DNA from: Mucilaginibacter gossypii
GTDB lineage: Bacteria > Bacteroidota > Bacteroidia > Sphingobacteriales > Sphingobacteriaceae
Length of the DNA stretch: 64,000 nt
NCBI RefSeq assembly: GCF_900100945.1
Contig: NZ_FNCG01000019.1
Span: forward strand, 55,340-119,339
Direction: 5' to 3'
This document shows, in pieces, positions 10,101-16,748 of this stretch (within the stretch, counting starts at the first letter, position 1; each line of letters opens with the position of its first letter). The notes below the pieces were generated by a model, which ran no database searches, was not told the origin of the DNA, and was given only the letters and a program-made list of their open reading frames with translations. Both the position numbers and the translations under genes were made by a program.

Positions 10101-11128
10101 ATAATTATCAGGCCAATTTTAAATACCTGGCATCGAGCAATAGTATCGAAACATTAAGCCCGGTTACATCGGGTAACTACAGTGTATCGTTCCTTACCAT
10201 TGGTACCGCCTTTGAATCGGCAAAGGGGATAAACAATGTTTCATCTACATTTAAGAAATTTTTGGATGCCCGCGCTGTGATATCGCAAAGATTAGGGCGT
10301 ACCAACCCAAATTCGGCAGGGGGTGCTGATGGCTATGCCGATGGTTACGGGCCAAATTCGCAAAATGTGCTGGTGCCTGCGTTTCTGGCAGCATATGCAG
10401 GTAAAAATGCTTCGGGCAGTAACCTGTCGCAATTCCCAAAAATTCCTATTCCTAACTGGCAGGTAACGTACAATGGCTTAGGTAAGATCTCCTGGTTCCA
10501 GGATATTTTTGATTCGTTTGACCTGAGCCATGGTTACCGTTCATCATATAATGTAAGCGGCTTTATCTCGCTGCTGCAATATCGCGAAGCTAACGGCGCT
10601 GCCACTTCGCGCGATTTAAATAATGATTTCCTGCCGTTGTACCAGTTTTCGCAGGTTACCATTTTTGAGCAGTTTGTGCCTTTGCTGGGTGCAAGCGTAC
10701 GTTTCAAAAACAGCATGACCGCCAATGCCGAATATCGCCAGAGCCGCTCGCTCAGCTTAAGTATGCTTAACAGCCAGTTGGCGCAGCAAAATGAAAAGAT
10801 CATTGTTTTTGGTTTTGGTTACCACACCAAAGATTTCCATTTTCCGTTTGGCTGGTTTGAAGGCATTCAGCATAAGGACGTGAACTTTAAGCTCGATTTT
10901 TCATTGCGCGATAATAAAACGCTCATTTACCGTGCCGACGTTGAATCGGCTGAGATCTCATCGGGTGCACAAAATATTACCGTAAGGCCCTCTGTTGATT
11001 ATGTGATCAACCAGCGTTTTAATCTGAATTTGTTTTATGATTCAAACCTTACCAAACCCTATACTTCGCAAACGTTTAATACTTCATTTACCAATTTTGG
11101 GATTAATTTGAAGTTGTTGCTGCAATAA
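4118..11128 (+). CDS. sprA: SprA, type IX secretion outer-membrane translocon / gliding motility protein
   Basis: A 2336-residue exported protein, the very large beta-barrel that forms the type IX secretion channel in Bacteroidota. Residues 1-28 are a signal peptide ending NVYA before QQKPS. The SprA family signature is seen in TFEQIFGSSVIDIRPQGSAE near residue 145, in FDQRIQLNVTGNIGDKLKI, and in the repeated Asp/Asn/aromatic strands typical of a large barrel. The length agrees with known SprA (about 2400). The start is TTG at 4118: an in-frame TAA lies two codons upstream and the first ATG (near residue 56) would lose the signal peptide. No other T9SS gene is in the window, so whether it serves motility or only secretion cannot be told. 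Confidence 0.95.
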   Translation: MIKVFTYKTLISVLFIVVFGGLGNVYAQQKPSPAAKNDTTKSNAPINLTAPRSQRMREGIFNTDPAGLVRTIEYDPATNRYILYERVGNLLYRPPQYLTFEQYLKLKERSTQRGYFQQLADNYAYDSQQPGFIPPIKVRSRTFEQIFGSSVIDIRPQGSAEMIMAGQINKNQNPLFNTRQRSQFNFNFDQRIQLNVTGNIGDKLKITTNYNTDAQFQFENQIKLDYTGSPDEIIQKIEAGTVSMPLNTTLITGSQALFGVKTKLKFGRLDVTSIFSQQRSQSKTITITNGSQQGEFRLTPADYEANKHFFLSQYFRNNYNRALANIPIISSNVNITKIEVWTTNRTNVTTDSRDILAFMDLGENNPYNKTRIVGGGSALPAGFKGPGFAQQSNNLLSVLPQNARLTNSNDVASFFQGSGNTDNYSKLTYARKLTDKEYTLHPQLGYISLNYPLNNDEVLAVAYQYTVNGVQYQVGEFSSDVAVNPNTPNVLFVKLLKGELLKTNLPTWDLMMKNIYSLGAFQIAPTNFKLTVTRLDDKTGIEKTVMEEGQNLKGKLWLQVAGLDNLNQQSDKKPDGYFDFLEGITIDSQNGRISFPVVEPFGSDLASKFTPGETDLVKRYVYQPLYDSTKTIAQQYFPALNRYVIKGTYTSTGGSEYQLNAVNIPQGSVNVTAGTVKLQEGNDYTVDYNSGRIRILNQALLSSGQPITVKLENNELFGVQQKSLYGTRLDYHASDKLQLGATLMHLTEQPITQNEIAGEESISNTIWGFDANYSSNSRFLTRLVDKIPGIHTKVPSSINFYGEFAKLMPGSPGALNFAGSKHGTSYLDDFENSQSVIDIKGANSWQISGTPQLFGESALFDNLSYGYNRARLAFYNIDPIFYTNTGSIPISRSELSNHYVRQVIEQEVFPYKQSATGQPISLATLNMAFYPSIRGPYNYATTGINPDGTLQNPKTRWGGMFRKLETNDFESLNVSYIEFWMLDPFIYKPNSAGGDLYFNLGSISEDILKDGRKSLENGLPVDGDLTKVDETSWGRVSKLQPVINAFDNNPDARKLQDVGLDGMNDQDEQTKFAPVVQQIKGQLNAQAATTIAADPSSDDYQYYQGAALDQARAGILDRYSKYNGTDGNSKTAQQSQAELGLQNSASTSLPDGEDINRDNNMSQEDSYFQYKVSMRPADMVVGQNYISDKVTAQVKLPNGTTQAVNWYQFRIPITDYQSKVGNIQDFKAIRFMRMFMTNFADTAVLRFATLELVRGEWRAFNTEKNPLNVIADPAIQNPPIDNSTVDVQAVNIEENGNRTPIPYVVPPGINRQRNYNNLQTNTKLNEQSLSLNIKSLRDGYSRAAFRTFYNDLRKYKRMQMFIHAEGDYLKDNDLNAFIRLGVDYQDNYYEYELPLKITQPGTSDAGAIWPDVNEMDLELDLLIRAKLARNHSNVAYNQLFKYTEGDKVVYIKGQPDLSKLRTIMLGVRNPYKGTNVLPDDGLDKSGTVWYDELRLTDFDQRGGWAATARIDAKLADFADITVSGSKTTIGFGTLDSRLNDRSQSDDQTYDVSANVELGKFFPDKSGIHIPAYINLSSQRSMPQYDPGAPDVELKASLAAATSTKERDSIRNAAIDITTRKSINFTNVHKARTNQNALNHIWDIENFNATYAYTEYNHNDFVTQNDVEKTYNLTLAYNYTNQPKYYSPFARIIKSNMLALFRDLNFSLLPSRLNFSINFNRFYSENTLRDNDPNNYIPIPTTTFNKYFNITRVYGIGWNLSKSLQMDIDATNLSVVDEPAGRINGLKRDTLWDNLKKLGRTTNYNHTINFNYTVPINKIPGLDWISAVARYSTHFNWQTQPLFAINSTAYDVGNSIQNSRAIQLNPTLNMVSLYNKFPFIRKANNPNKKSNILIGLLTSIKNLSATYTRTQGTFLPGYLPQSGFFGADGNAPGFGFLLGSQADIRGRAVANGWITTDTLQNQLYTTSLNEDMHFRGIIEPFKDLRIELSAFKTQDHNYQANFKYLASSNSIETLSPVTSGNYSVSFLTIGTAFESAKGINNVSSTFKKFLDARAVISQRLGRTNPNSAGGADGYADGYGPNSQNVLVPAFLAAYAGKNASGSNLSQFPKIPIPNWQVTYNGLGKISWFQDIFDSFDLSHGYRSSYNVSGFISLLQYREANGAATSRDLNNDFLPLYQFSQVTIFEQFVPLLGASVRFKNSMTANAEYRQSRSLSLSMLNSQLAQQNEKIIVFGFGYHTKDFHFPFGWFEGIQHKDVNFKLDFSLRDNKTLIYRADVESAEISSGAQNITVRPSVDYVINQRFNLNLFYDSNLTKPYTSQTFNTSFTNFGINLKLLLQ

Positions 11129-11209
11129 GGCTGATTTGAAGATGGGTTAATTTGCAGATTTGAAAATGAAAGACCCCGTTCCCTCGGGTCGCTCACAATT
11201 TAAATTAAC

Positions 11210-11374
11210 TTCCGTCCCCTCTGGGTCTCTCGGGAGAGGACCCTAAGGCTGATAATTATCTTACGGTTAGCCTTAGTCGAATACTATATGAACGAAGCTT
11301 TACTCTATCCAGGAAAAATTTGCGGATAATTCATGATCCTCAAAAAGAGATCCTGAGGGGACACGAACGGCACC
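11210..11374. repeat. Inverted-repeat element, family B, copy 1
   Basis: Imperfect terminal inverted arms: TTCCGTCCCCTCTGGGTCTC at 11210-11229 and GAGATCCTGAGGGGACACGA near 11347-11366. The left arm matches that of the larger element at 20372-20709 (TTCTGTCCCATCCGGGTCTT). A related CCCTCGGGTCGCTCAC stretch lies just before it at 11180-11196. It fills the gap between sprA and the toxin-antitoxin pair; no coding potential is seen. Confidence 0.6.
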
Positions 11375-11403
11375 CGGGATTTTAAATAGCTTTAAGGAAT
11401 TAG

Positions 11404-11411
11404 TATATTTG
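11404..11411 (+). promoter_or_regulatory. -7 promoter element of the toxin-antitoxin operon
   Basis: TATATTTG matches TAnnTTTG exactly and ends only 5 bp before the antitoxin ATG at 11416. Transcription would therefore start at or within a few bases of the start codon, which suggests a leaderless message or a later start. Confidence 0.6.
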
Positions 11412-11415
11412 TTAT

Positions 11416-11622
11416 ATGGATGCATTAATTGTTTACCCTGAGAATAAGGAGCAGATGGCAGCTTTAAAAGCAGTGATGAAAGCCATGAAAATATCTTTTG
11501 AACAAAAAAGCGAAGTTTACCCGGATTACGTGGTTAAGGGAGTTAAAGAATCACTAAAACAAGCTGATGAGGGAAAATTAACTCCATACACCGGATTTAG
11601 GAATGTTCTAAACAGAAGATGA
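11416..11622 (+). CDS. Antitoxin, DUF2683-like
   Basis: A 68-residue protein. The pattern (start, YPENKEQMAALKAVMKAMKI, FEQKSE, then a short linker and a basic C-terminus) is that of the small DUF2683-type proteins that precede ParE/RelE toxins in Bacteroidota. It overlaps the next gene by 4 bp (ATGA), giving translational coupling. It would bind and silence the toxin and probably repress the operon; both are inferred from family and context. The start ATG lies 5 bp after a good -7 element. The next in-frame Met (residue 13) would remove the conserved N-terminus. Confidence 0.75.
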   Translation: MDALIVYPENKEQMAALKAVMKAMKISFEQKSEVYPDYVVKGVKESLKQADEGKLTPYTGFRNVLNRR

Positions 11623-11909
11623 GTTTAGAAATCCTATCTACGCAAAATGCGGACGAAACATTTATAGCAGTTTACGACTTTATTGAAATCCGTTTCGGAA
11701 AAAAAGTTGCTGATAAATTTTTAGAAAAGACTGAAAACATCGTAGCTCTAATAGCAGAATATCCACTTATGTATAAAGCTACATCTATAGATGTCAATGT
11801 AAGAATTGCAATTATCAGTAAACACACTTCTCTATTTTACCGGGTTACAGAAACATCTGTTCATCTCTTATACTTTTGGGACAATCGTCGGGATCAGTTG
11901 TTTTTATAA
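11619..11909 (+). CDS. ParE/RelE-superfamily toxin
   Basis: A 96-residue protein of the ParE/RelE fold. The N-terminus has a helix-rich part (DETFIAVYDFIEIRFGKKVA, then FLEKTENIVALIAEYPLMY) and the C-terminus the beta strands RIAIISKHTSLFYRV and VHLLYFWDNRRDQ. The ending WDNRRDQ is typical of ParE-like toxins in this phylum. ParE toxins poison gyrase and RelE toxins cut mRNA on the ribosome; the sequence alone does not decide between them. It is coupled to the antitoxin by a 4-bp overlap. A dispersed repeat follows at once. Confidence 0.8.
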   Translation: MSLEILSTQNADETFIAVYDFIEIRFGKKVADKFLEKTENIVALIAEYPLMYKATSIDVNVRIAIISKHTSLFYRVTETSVHLLYFWDNRRDQLFL

Positions 11910-11929
11910 CAAGTTCCCCAATCAATACC

Positions 11930-12033
11930 CCGCCGTTGTGGGTGTTCATCACAGGTGTTCGAAGATAAAGTTGTCTCTTTTTTAAATGAACATTTTCGCC
12001 CAAATTTTATCTTCCGAACACCAACAGCGGCGG
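11930..12033. repeat. Inverted-repeat element after the toxin gene
   Basis: The right arm at 12006-12033 (TTTATCTTCCGAACACC plus AACAGCGGCGG) is complementary to two separate left segments: CCGCCGTTGTGGGTGTTC at 11930-11947 and GGTGTTCGAAGATAAA at 11954-11969. It lies in the convergent gap between the toxin and the next minus-strand gene. The 63-codon frame that crosses it is produced by the repeat and is not a gene. Confidence 0.65.
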
Positions 12034-12086
12034 AAGAAAACTCGAGGGGCTCCATTTTCAAATCTTCAAATTGAATAATTTTCAAA

Positions 12087-13889
12087 TCAAAACTTCCCCT
12101 GGTCCATCAGCTTTTTTCGCTCTGCTTTTCTTTTTTGGCGTTGTGCCTTATTCTTTAACCGTTCTTCCTTGTTTTTGAGGTGCTCGTCGATGCGGTCTTT
12201 AGTGGCTTTTTGGCTTTCTTCATCAAGGCCGATGCATGGTTTGATTCCGGTGAGTAAGGTTTTCCAAACCGTTTTAAAAAAAGGCGAATCTTTAGGTCGC
12301 TTATATATTACTAATGACGAAGTGAGCTTTCCCTTATCATCAGGATTACTACGCCTGATCACAAACAGGTTAGCAAATATCGACATGATCGATTTCCTTT
12401 TAAAGCGGTCGTTAGCAGTATCTGGTTTTAATAATACCACCTTTAAATCGTTATATAAAAAATCAACCTTGCCTTTAAATACCTTGCTGTTGGCCTGGAT
12501 ATCAAAGCTGAATTTTTTTACACTGCCCGATGTCATTTTTACCATAGCCAAAGGCATGGTAGCTGGATTTAGCCTTCCAAATTCCATTGGTCCTAATGTG
12601 CCCTTATAACTGAAGGCGGCATCTTCATCACTTAAATTAAATTTCAATTGCACATCGAGCCGGCCGCGGTTCATAAAATAGGTTGTCAGATCAACAAGGG
12701 TAATGTTGTTTTTGGCTATGGCCGATGGATTGTTAGTAATATTATAAATAGCCCCGCTGGTATTATTAAAGGTAACGGTGCCTGTTTTTTGAGATTTTTT
12801 ATTGAACTCGTTATAAACCACATCAACGTGCCGGATTTTCATGGTGTCGATCCTTAAATCAAGGTTTAATTTCCTGATCATCATATTGGGGAACGTTTTA
12901 ACCTTGTCGGTTATAGGATCTGGTTTCTTACCCGGATTGGTGAAAGCAGTTATCTTGCCATTTGTCATGGTTAGGCTTGAAGCAGAAACTGTGCGGTATT
13001 TGTGATAATTTAGGTAGTCAAAATTGTTTAGCTGCACAGAATCGGCCAGTAAGCCCAGCCTGTCTTTCTTGCTTTTATCAAAAAAAACGTCCGATTTAGT
13101 AGGCTGCATAGCAAGTCCTTCGATATTTAGGCGTGATGTAAGGGTGGAGAGTTTAAGATGCCTGATCTTATAAGCGTACAAGCCGCTTGGTGTTTCTCCG
13201 GTGTAATTGTTTAATTCGGTGACGATATCTTTGCAATAAAGCAGGCGCGATTTATCATATTGTGTAGCCGAATCAATGAGCAGGTCGTTTGCACTTAAGT
13301 TTAGCTCTTTAAGTTTGGAAATGGCCACCTTGTTGCCCGAGTAATCCTCATAGTTCAGGTTAACATCATTAAGCAATATGCTGCCGATATGGATCGATCT
13401 AAGGCTTTTGGAGATGCGTTGCCAGGCTGTACGGCGATCTTTAACAACAGTATCCCTGGTATGGTTTAGCTGGTAGCTTACATTCAGGCGTGGCTCATTC
13501 AGGATGATTTGGCCAATATTAAGCTTTTTTTGAAAATAGAGGCTAAATGGATGCACATGATTAAGCACCAGCCGTTTTACCTTAAGCTCAACCAGGGTAT
13601 TGGGGGCCAGGCGTAAACGCTTTTTTTGATTATAAACTGTTGTGTCGGGCTTAAGGGTTATATTGTAAATAATAATTTTGCCCTGCAGGATATGCAGCTC
13701 GGCGTCCGAAAAATCGGCTTTGTAAAGGCTGTCGCTGCTGCTTAATACTACATCCTTTACTTTGTCGGCCAAAATGGGCGACCAATACCTGTTTACTACT
13801 ACGGCCAGCAGCAATATCACTATAACCGGTATCAGCACAAATTTGAACGTTTTTTTTTGCCACTGGTGCTTTAAAAAATTGAGTGCCAT
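12087..13889 (-). CDS. AsmA-like membrane-anchored periplasmic protein
   Basis: A 600-residue protein. Residues 16-34 (KFVLIPVIVILLLAVVVNRY) form one N-terminal membrane anchor, and the rest is a long periplasmic region rich in alternating strands. Phrases such as GKIIIYNITLKPDT, IHIGSILLNDVNLNYEDYSG and IRHVDVVYNEFN resemble AsmA/DUF748 proteins, where the repeated strands build a groove that carries lipids between membranes. The last 60 residues are strongly basic (KNKEERLKNKAQRQKRKA). The assignment rests on overall pattern, not a diagnostic motif. It is a single gene convergent with the toxin-antitoxin operon. Confidence 0.6.
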   Translation of the reverse strand: MALNFLKHQWQKKTFKFVLIPVIVILLLAVVVNRYWSPILADKVKDVVLSSSDSLYKADFSDAELHILQGKIIIYNITLKPDTTVYNQKKRLRLAPNTLVELKVKRLVLNHVHPFSLYFQKKLNIGQIILNEPRLNVSYQLNHTRDTVVKDRRTAWQRISKSLRSIHIGSILLNDVNLNYEDYSGNKVAISKLKELNLSANDLLIDSATQYDKSRLLYCKDIVTELNNYTGETPSGLYAYKIRHLKLSTLTSRLNIEGLAMQPTKSDVFFDKSKKDRLGLLADSVQLNNFDYLNYHKYRTVSASSLTMTNGKITAFTNPGKKPDPITDKVKTFPNMMIRKLNLDLRIDTMKIRHVDVVYNEFNKKSQKTGTVTFNNTSGAIYNITNNPSAIAKNNITLVDLTTYFMNRGRLDVQLKFNLSDEDAAFSYKGTLGPMEFGRLNPATMPLAMVKMTSGSVKKFSFDIQANSKVFKGKVDFLYNDLKVVLLKPDTANDRFKRKSIMSIFANLFVIRRSNPDDKGKLTSSLVIYKRPKDSPFFKTVWKTLLTGIKPCIGLDEESQKATKDRIDEHLKNKEERLKNKAQRQKRKAERKKLMDQGKF

Positions 13890-14130
13890 TTACCGGTGTT
13901 ACTTTTACTTGTGTTTTAATGCTTAACAGCAAGGTAGCAACTTTTGTTATAGCATAGCGGATGGATAAGTTATTTTTTGTTAAAACTCATACTTAATTCA
14001 TCATTGTTAATGCGGAATTATATGCCGGCGTTTAACTCAAATAAAGGTTTTGTTTAACTGCAAAGCAACCCTCGGGAATTTCAGGGCGTTATGTTTATAA
14101 ATATCCATAACTAACATCAAAAGACCCCCG

Positions 14131-14988
14131 ATGAAAACAAAAATGTACTTAGCCCTGACAGGCTCAATCGCCCTAACTTTATTAGCGGCATCGTGCAAAA
14201 AAAATCACGACAACAATCCAACCACACCTAAAGCTGTTACCGGCGTACAGCTTACCTCAAACGCAACTTTTGGTAGTATCATAACGGATAATAACGGCCG
14301 TGCGTTGTACCTGTTCTCTGATGATGCCGCAAACGTTTCAACTTGTACCGGTGGATGCGCTGTAGCCTGGCCTGCCTTTTATAAAGAAAACCCATCTATA
14401 GGTACCGGCCTGGCAGCTGCCGACTTCGGCGTTATCACCAATGCCGACGGCAACAAGCAAACTACCTATAAAGGCTGGCCTTTATATTATTATGCAAAAG
14501 ACGTGGCAGTTACCGATGTTAACGGTGATGGCGTTGACAAATCATGGTTTATAGCCAAGCCGGATTACACCGTTATGGTTTCCTACGCGCAACTGATAGG
14601 GCATGATGGTAACCAATACACAAGCAAAAGTATCGCCGGTACTGAAAATTCACAATATATCACAGATGCCAATGGCCGTACTTTGTACCTGTTTACCAAG
14701 GATACGTTTAAGACAAATAAATTCAGCACCGGTGTGGTGGCGCATGACGCTAATTGGCCAATCGATGCGGTAACGGCGGTTCAAAGTGTTCCTTCTATTT
14801 TAAATAAAGCCGACTTTGATGTGATAACCGTATTCGGACAAACACAACTGGTGTACAAAGGGCATCCACTTTACTATTTTGGCCAGGACAATGGTGTTAA
14901 AGGTAGCACCAAGGGTGTAAGCTTCCCTACGCCCGGTGCAGCTATCTGGCAAATCAATAATACCACCACTGTAGCTTTAACGCAATAA
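14131..14988 (+). CDS. Lipoprotein with two secreted-repeat (COG4315-type) domains
   Basis: A 285-residue lipoprotein; the lipobox LLAASCKK places the lipidated Cys near residue 22. Two copies of the COG4315/Lipoprotein_15 repeat follow. The first has DNNGRALYLFSDD, a CTGGC cysteine pair, AWPAFY and YKGWPLYYYAKD. The second has DANGRTLYLFTKD, NWPIDAV and YKGHPLYYFGQD but has lost the cysteine pair. The biochemical role of this family is unknown. It is followed by a strong terminator and has no operon partner. Confidence 0.85.
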   Translation: MKTKMYLALTGSIALTLLAASCKKNHDNNPTTPKAVTGVQLTSNATFGSIITDNNGRALYLFSDDAANVSTCTGGCAVAWPAFYKENPSIGTGLAAADFGVITNADGNKQTTYKGWPLYYYAKDVAVTDVNGDGVDKSWFIAKPDYTVMVSYAQLIGHDGNQYTSKSIAGTENSQYITDANGRTLYLFTKDTFKTNKFSTGVVAHDANWPIDAVTAVQSVPSILNKADFDVITVFGQTQLVYKGHPLYYFGQDNGVKGSTKGVSFPTPGAAIWQINNTTTVALTQ

Positions 14989-15011
14989 GTAACGGCTTAT
15001 TTGAATAGGAT

Positions 15012-15047
15012 AAACGGGTAACGCGAAAGTGTCACCCGTTTTTTTTG
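15012..15047 (+). terminator. Rho-independent terminator
   Basis: The stem AAACGGGT/ACCCGTTT (15012-15019 and 15034-15041) is followed by a run of T. It ends the lipoprotein transcript 24 bp after its stop codon. Confidence 0.85.
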
Positions 15048-15106
15048 AAATAAATGAGATTTTATTTAATACTGACAATATGTCATTTAGGTATTTAAAT
15101 TTTGTT

Positions 15107-15114
15107 TATTTTTG
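15107..15114 (+). promoter_or_regulatory. miaB -7 promoter element
   Basis: TATTTTTG fits TAnnTTTG and lies 20 bp upstream of the miaB ATG. A -33 TTTG is not clear; ATTTAG stands 16 bp upstream. Confidence 0.6.
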
Positions 15115-15134
15115 CAAACTAATTTTTTATATAA

Positions 15135-16640
15135 ATGATGGATTTGCTTATTCCGGATAAAACACATGATGAGAGCAGGCAGGGTGAGGCGTTAATGTTA
15201 AAAGCCGAAACAGCTAAAAATAATGGCCGCAAGCTTTATATTGAAAGCTACGGCTGCGCCATGAATTTTTCTGACAGTGAGATAGTTGCATCGATATTGG
15301 CCGAAAGCGGTTTTGAAACCACTGCCGACTATAGCGTAGCCGATGTTATTTTCATCAATACCTGTTCTATCCGCGAAAATGCCGAACAACGCGTACGCAA
15401 CCGTTTAAAAGAGTTTACCGTTGCTAAGGTAAAAAATCCGGGCCTGGTAGTAGGTGTATTGGGCTGTATGGCCGAACGCCTCAAATCAAAATTCCTGGAA
15501 GAAGAAAAATTAGTTGATGTTGTGGTTGGTCCGGATGCGTACCGCGATCTGCCGAACCTCATTAACCAGGTAGATGATGGTCAAAAGGCAGTTAACGTGC
15601 TGCTCTCCCGTGAGGAAACTTATGCCGATATCAGCCCGGTGCGTTTAAACAGCAATGGTATCAATGCATTTGTATCCATTATGCGCGGGTGCGACAACAT
15701 GTGCTCATTTTGCGTGGTACCCTTTACCCGTGGCCGCGAGCGCAGCCGCGACCCCTTATCGATAGTTGCCGAATGCCGCGACCTGTTTGACAGAGGTTAT
15801 CGTGAGGTTACTTTATTAGGGCAGAATGTAGATTCATATAAATGGACCTCTCCCCAACCCTCTCCAAAGGAGAGGGCTTTAGAAGGGCAAATTGAAGCAG
15901 GCGTTGAAAATGACAAAAGCCTCCGCTTGGGGGAGGTTGGAGGGGTAAACTTCGCTAACCTGTTAGAAATGGTGGCACTGATCGATCCTGATTTGAGGGT
16001 TAGGTTTTCAACCTCACATCCAAAGGATATCACCGATGAGGTGCTGTATGCCATCAATAAATACGATAACATCTGTAATTATATCCACCTGCCGGTACAA
16101 TCGGGCAACAGCCGTATTCTTGACCTGATGAACCGCACTTATGACCGTGAATGGTACATCAACAGGATCGACGCTATCCGTCGTATCATTCCGGATTGTG
16201 CAATTTCAACCGATGTGATCACCGGTTTTTGCAGCGAAACAGATGAGGAGCACAAGGATACTGTAAGCATGATGGATTACGTAAAGTATGATTTTGCCTA
16301 CATGTTTAAATACAGCGAAAGGCCGGGTACCTTAGCGGCAAAACGCTATGCCGATGACATACCGGAAGAGGTAAAACAAAAACGCTTAACCGAAATTGTA
16401 GCCAAGCAACAGGAATATTCTTTTTACAGAATGCAGGCCCGCATTGGCCGGGTAGAACGTGTACTGATAGAAGGTTTCTCCAAAAAATCAGACAAAGACT
16501 ATTGTGGCCGCAGCGATCAAAACGCGATGGTGATTTTCCCGGTTGGTGAAAATTACAAGCCGGGGCAATATGTAAACGTATTGATTGAACGCAGCACAAC
16601 TGCTACGTTGATAGGTAAAGTTATCCCCCAAACCCCCTAA
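15135..16640 (+). CDS. miaB: tRNA-2-methylthio-N6-dimethylallyladenosine synthase
   Basis: A 501-residue radical-SAM enzyme that adds a methylthio group to isopentenyladenosine-37 of tRNA. The N-terminal UPF0004 domain has the three auxiliary-cluster cysteines C41, C77 and C111. The radical-SAM triad is C186, C190, C193 in RGCDNMCSFC. A TRAM domain closes the protein (VERVLIEGFSKKSDKDYCGR). Residues about 238-271 are encoded by a 101-bp inverted-repeat element inserted in frame between NVDSYKW and VNFANLLEMV, a loop of variable length in the family. The stop codon lies inside a second related element. Another ATG directly follows the first; either may be used. Confidence 0.96.
   Translation: MMDLLIPDKTHDESRQGEALMLKAETAKNNGRKLYIESYGCAMNFSDSEIVASILAESGFETTADYSVADVIFINTCSIRENAEQRVRNRLKEFTVAKVKNPGLVVGVLGCMAERLKSKFLEEEKLVDVVVGPDAYRDLPNLINQVDDGQKAVNVLLSREETYADISPVRLNSNGINAFVSIMRGCDNMCSFCVVPFTRGRERSRDPLSIVAECRDLFDRGYREVTLLGQNVDSYKWTSPQPSPKERALEGQIEAGVENDKSLRLGEVGGVNFANLLEMVALIDPDLRVRFSTSHPKDITDEVLYAINKYDNICNYIHLPVQSGNSRILDLMNRTYDREWYINRIDAIRRIIPDCAISTDVITGFCSETDEEHKDTVSMMDYVKYDFAYMFKYSERPGTLAAKRYADDIPEEVKQKRLTEIVAKQQEYSFYRMQARIGRVERVLIEGFSKKSDKDYCGRSDQNAMVIFPVGENYKPGQYVNVLIERSTTATLIGKVIPQTP
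15846..15946. repeat. Inverted-repeat element inserted in frame in miaB
   Basis: The left arm ACCTCTCCCCAACCCTCTCC (from 15846) with AAAGGAGAGGGCT, and the right arm AGCCTCCGCTTGGGGGAGGT with TGGAGGGGT (to 15946), are imperfect inverted copies around about 40 bp. It is translated as TSPQPSPKERA at the left and SLRLGEVGG at the right. All three arms of this kind elsewhere in the window are intergenic, so this one appears to be a tolerated insertion. Confidence 0.75.
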
Positions 16641-16748
16641 AGGGGAGTTACATCCTGATGGTTTGGGGTGTAACAAAAAATGTTGGGATTATGATAAACA
16701 AGAATTATAAACATTTACAATAACTCCCCCTTTAGGGGGCCGGGGGGT
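16625..16748. repeat. Inverted-repeat element joining miaB stop and next start codon
   Basis: The left arm CCCCCAAACCCCCTAAAGGG with GAGTTAC (16625-16651) is complementary to the right arm TAACTCCCCCTTTAGGGGGC with CGGGGGGT (16721-16748). The left arm supplies the last codons and stop of miaB; the right arm ends at the base before the ATG of the sigma-54 activator. It therefore makes up the whole intergenic region and includes any ribosome-binding site. Confidence 0.8.

Noticed and set aside
11894..12085. 63-codon minus-strand frame
   Set aside because: It is made by the inverted-repeat element at 11930-12033 and has no gene-like start.
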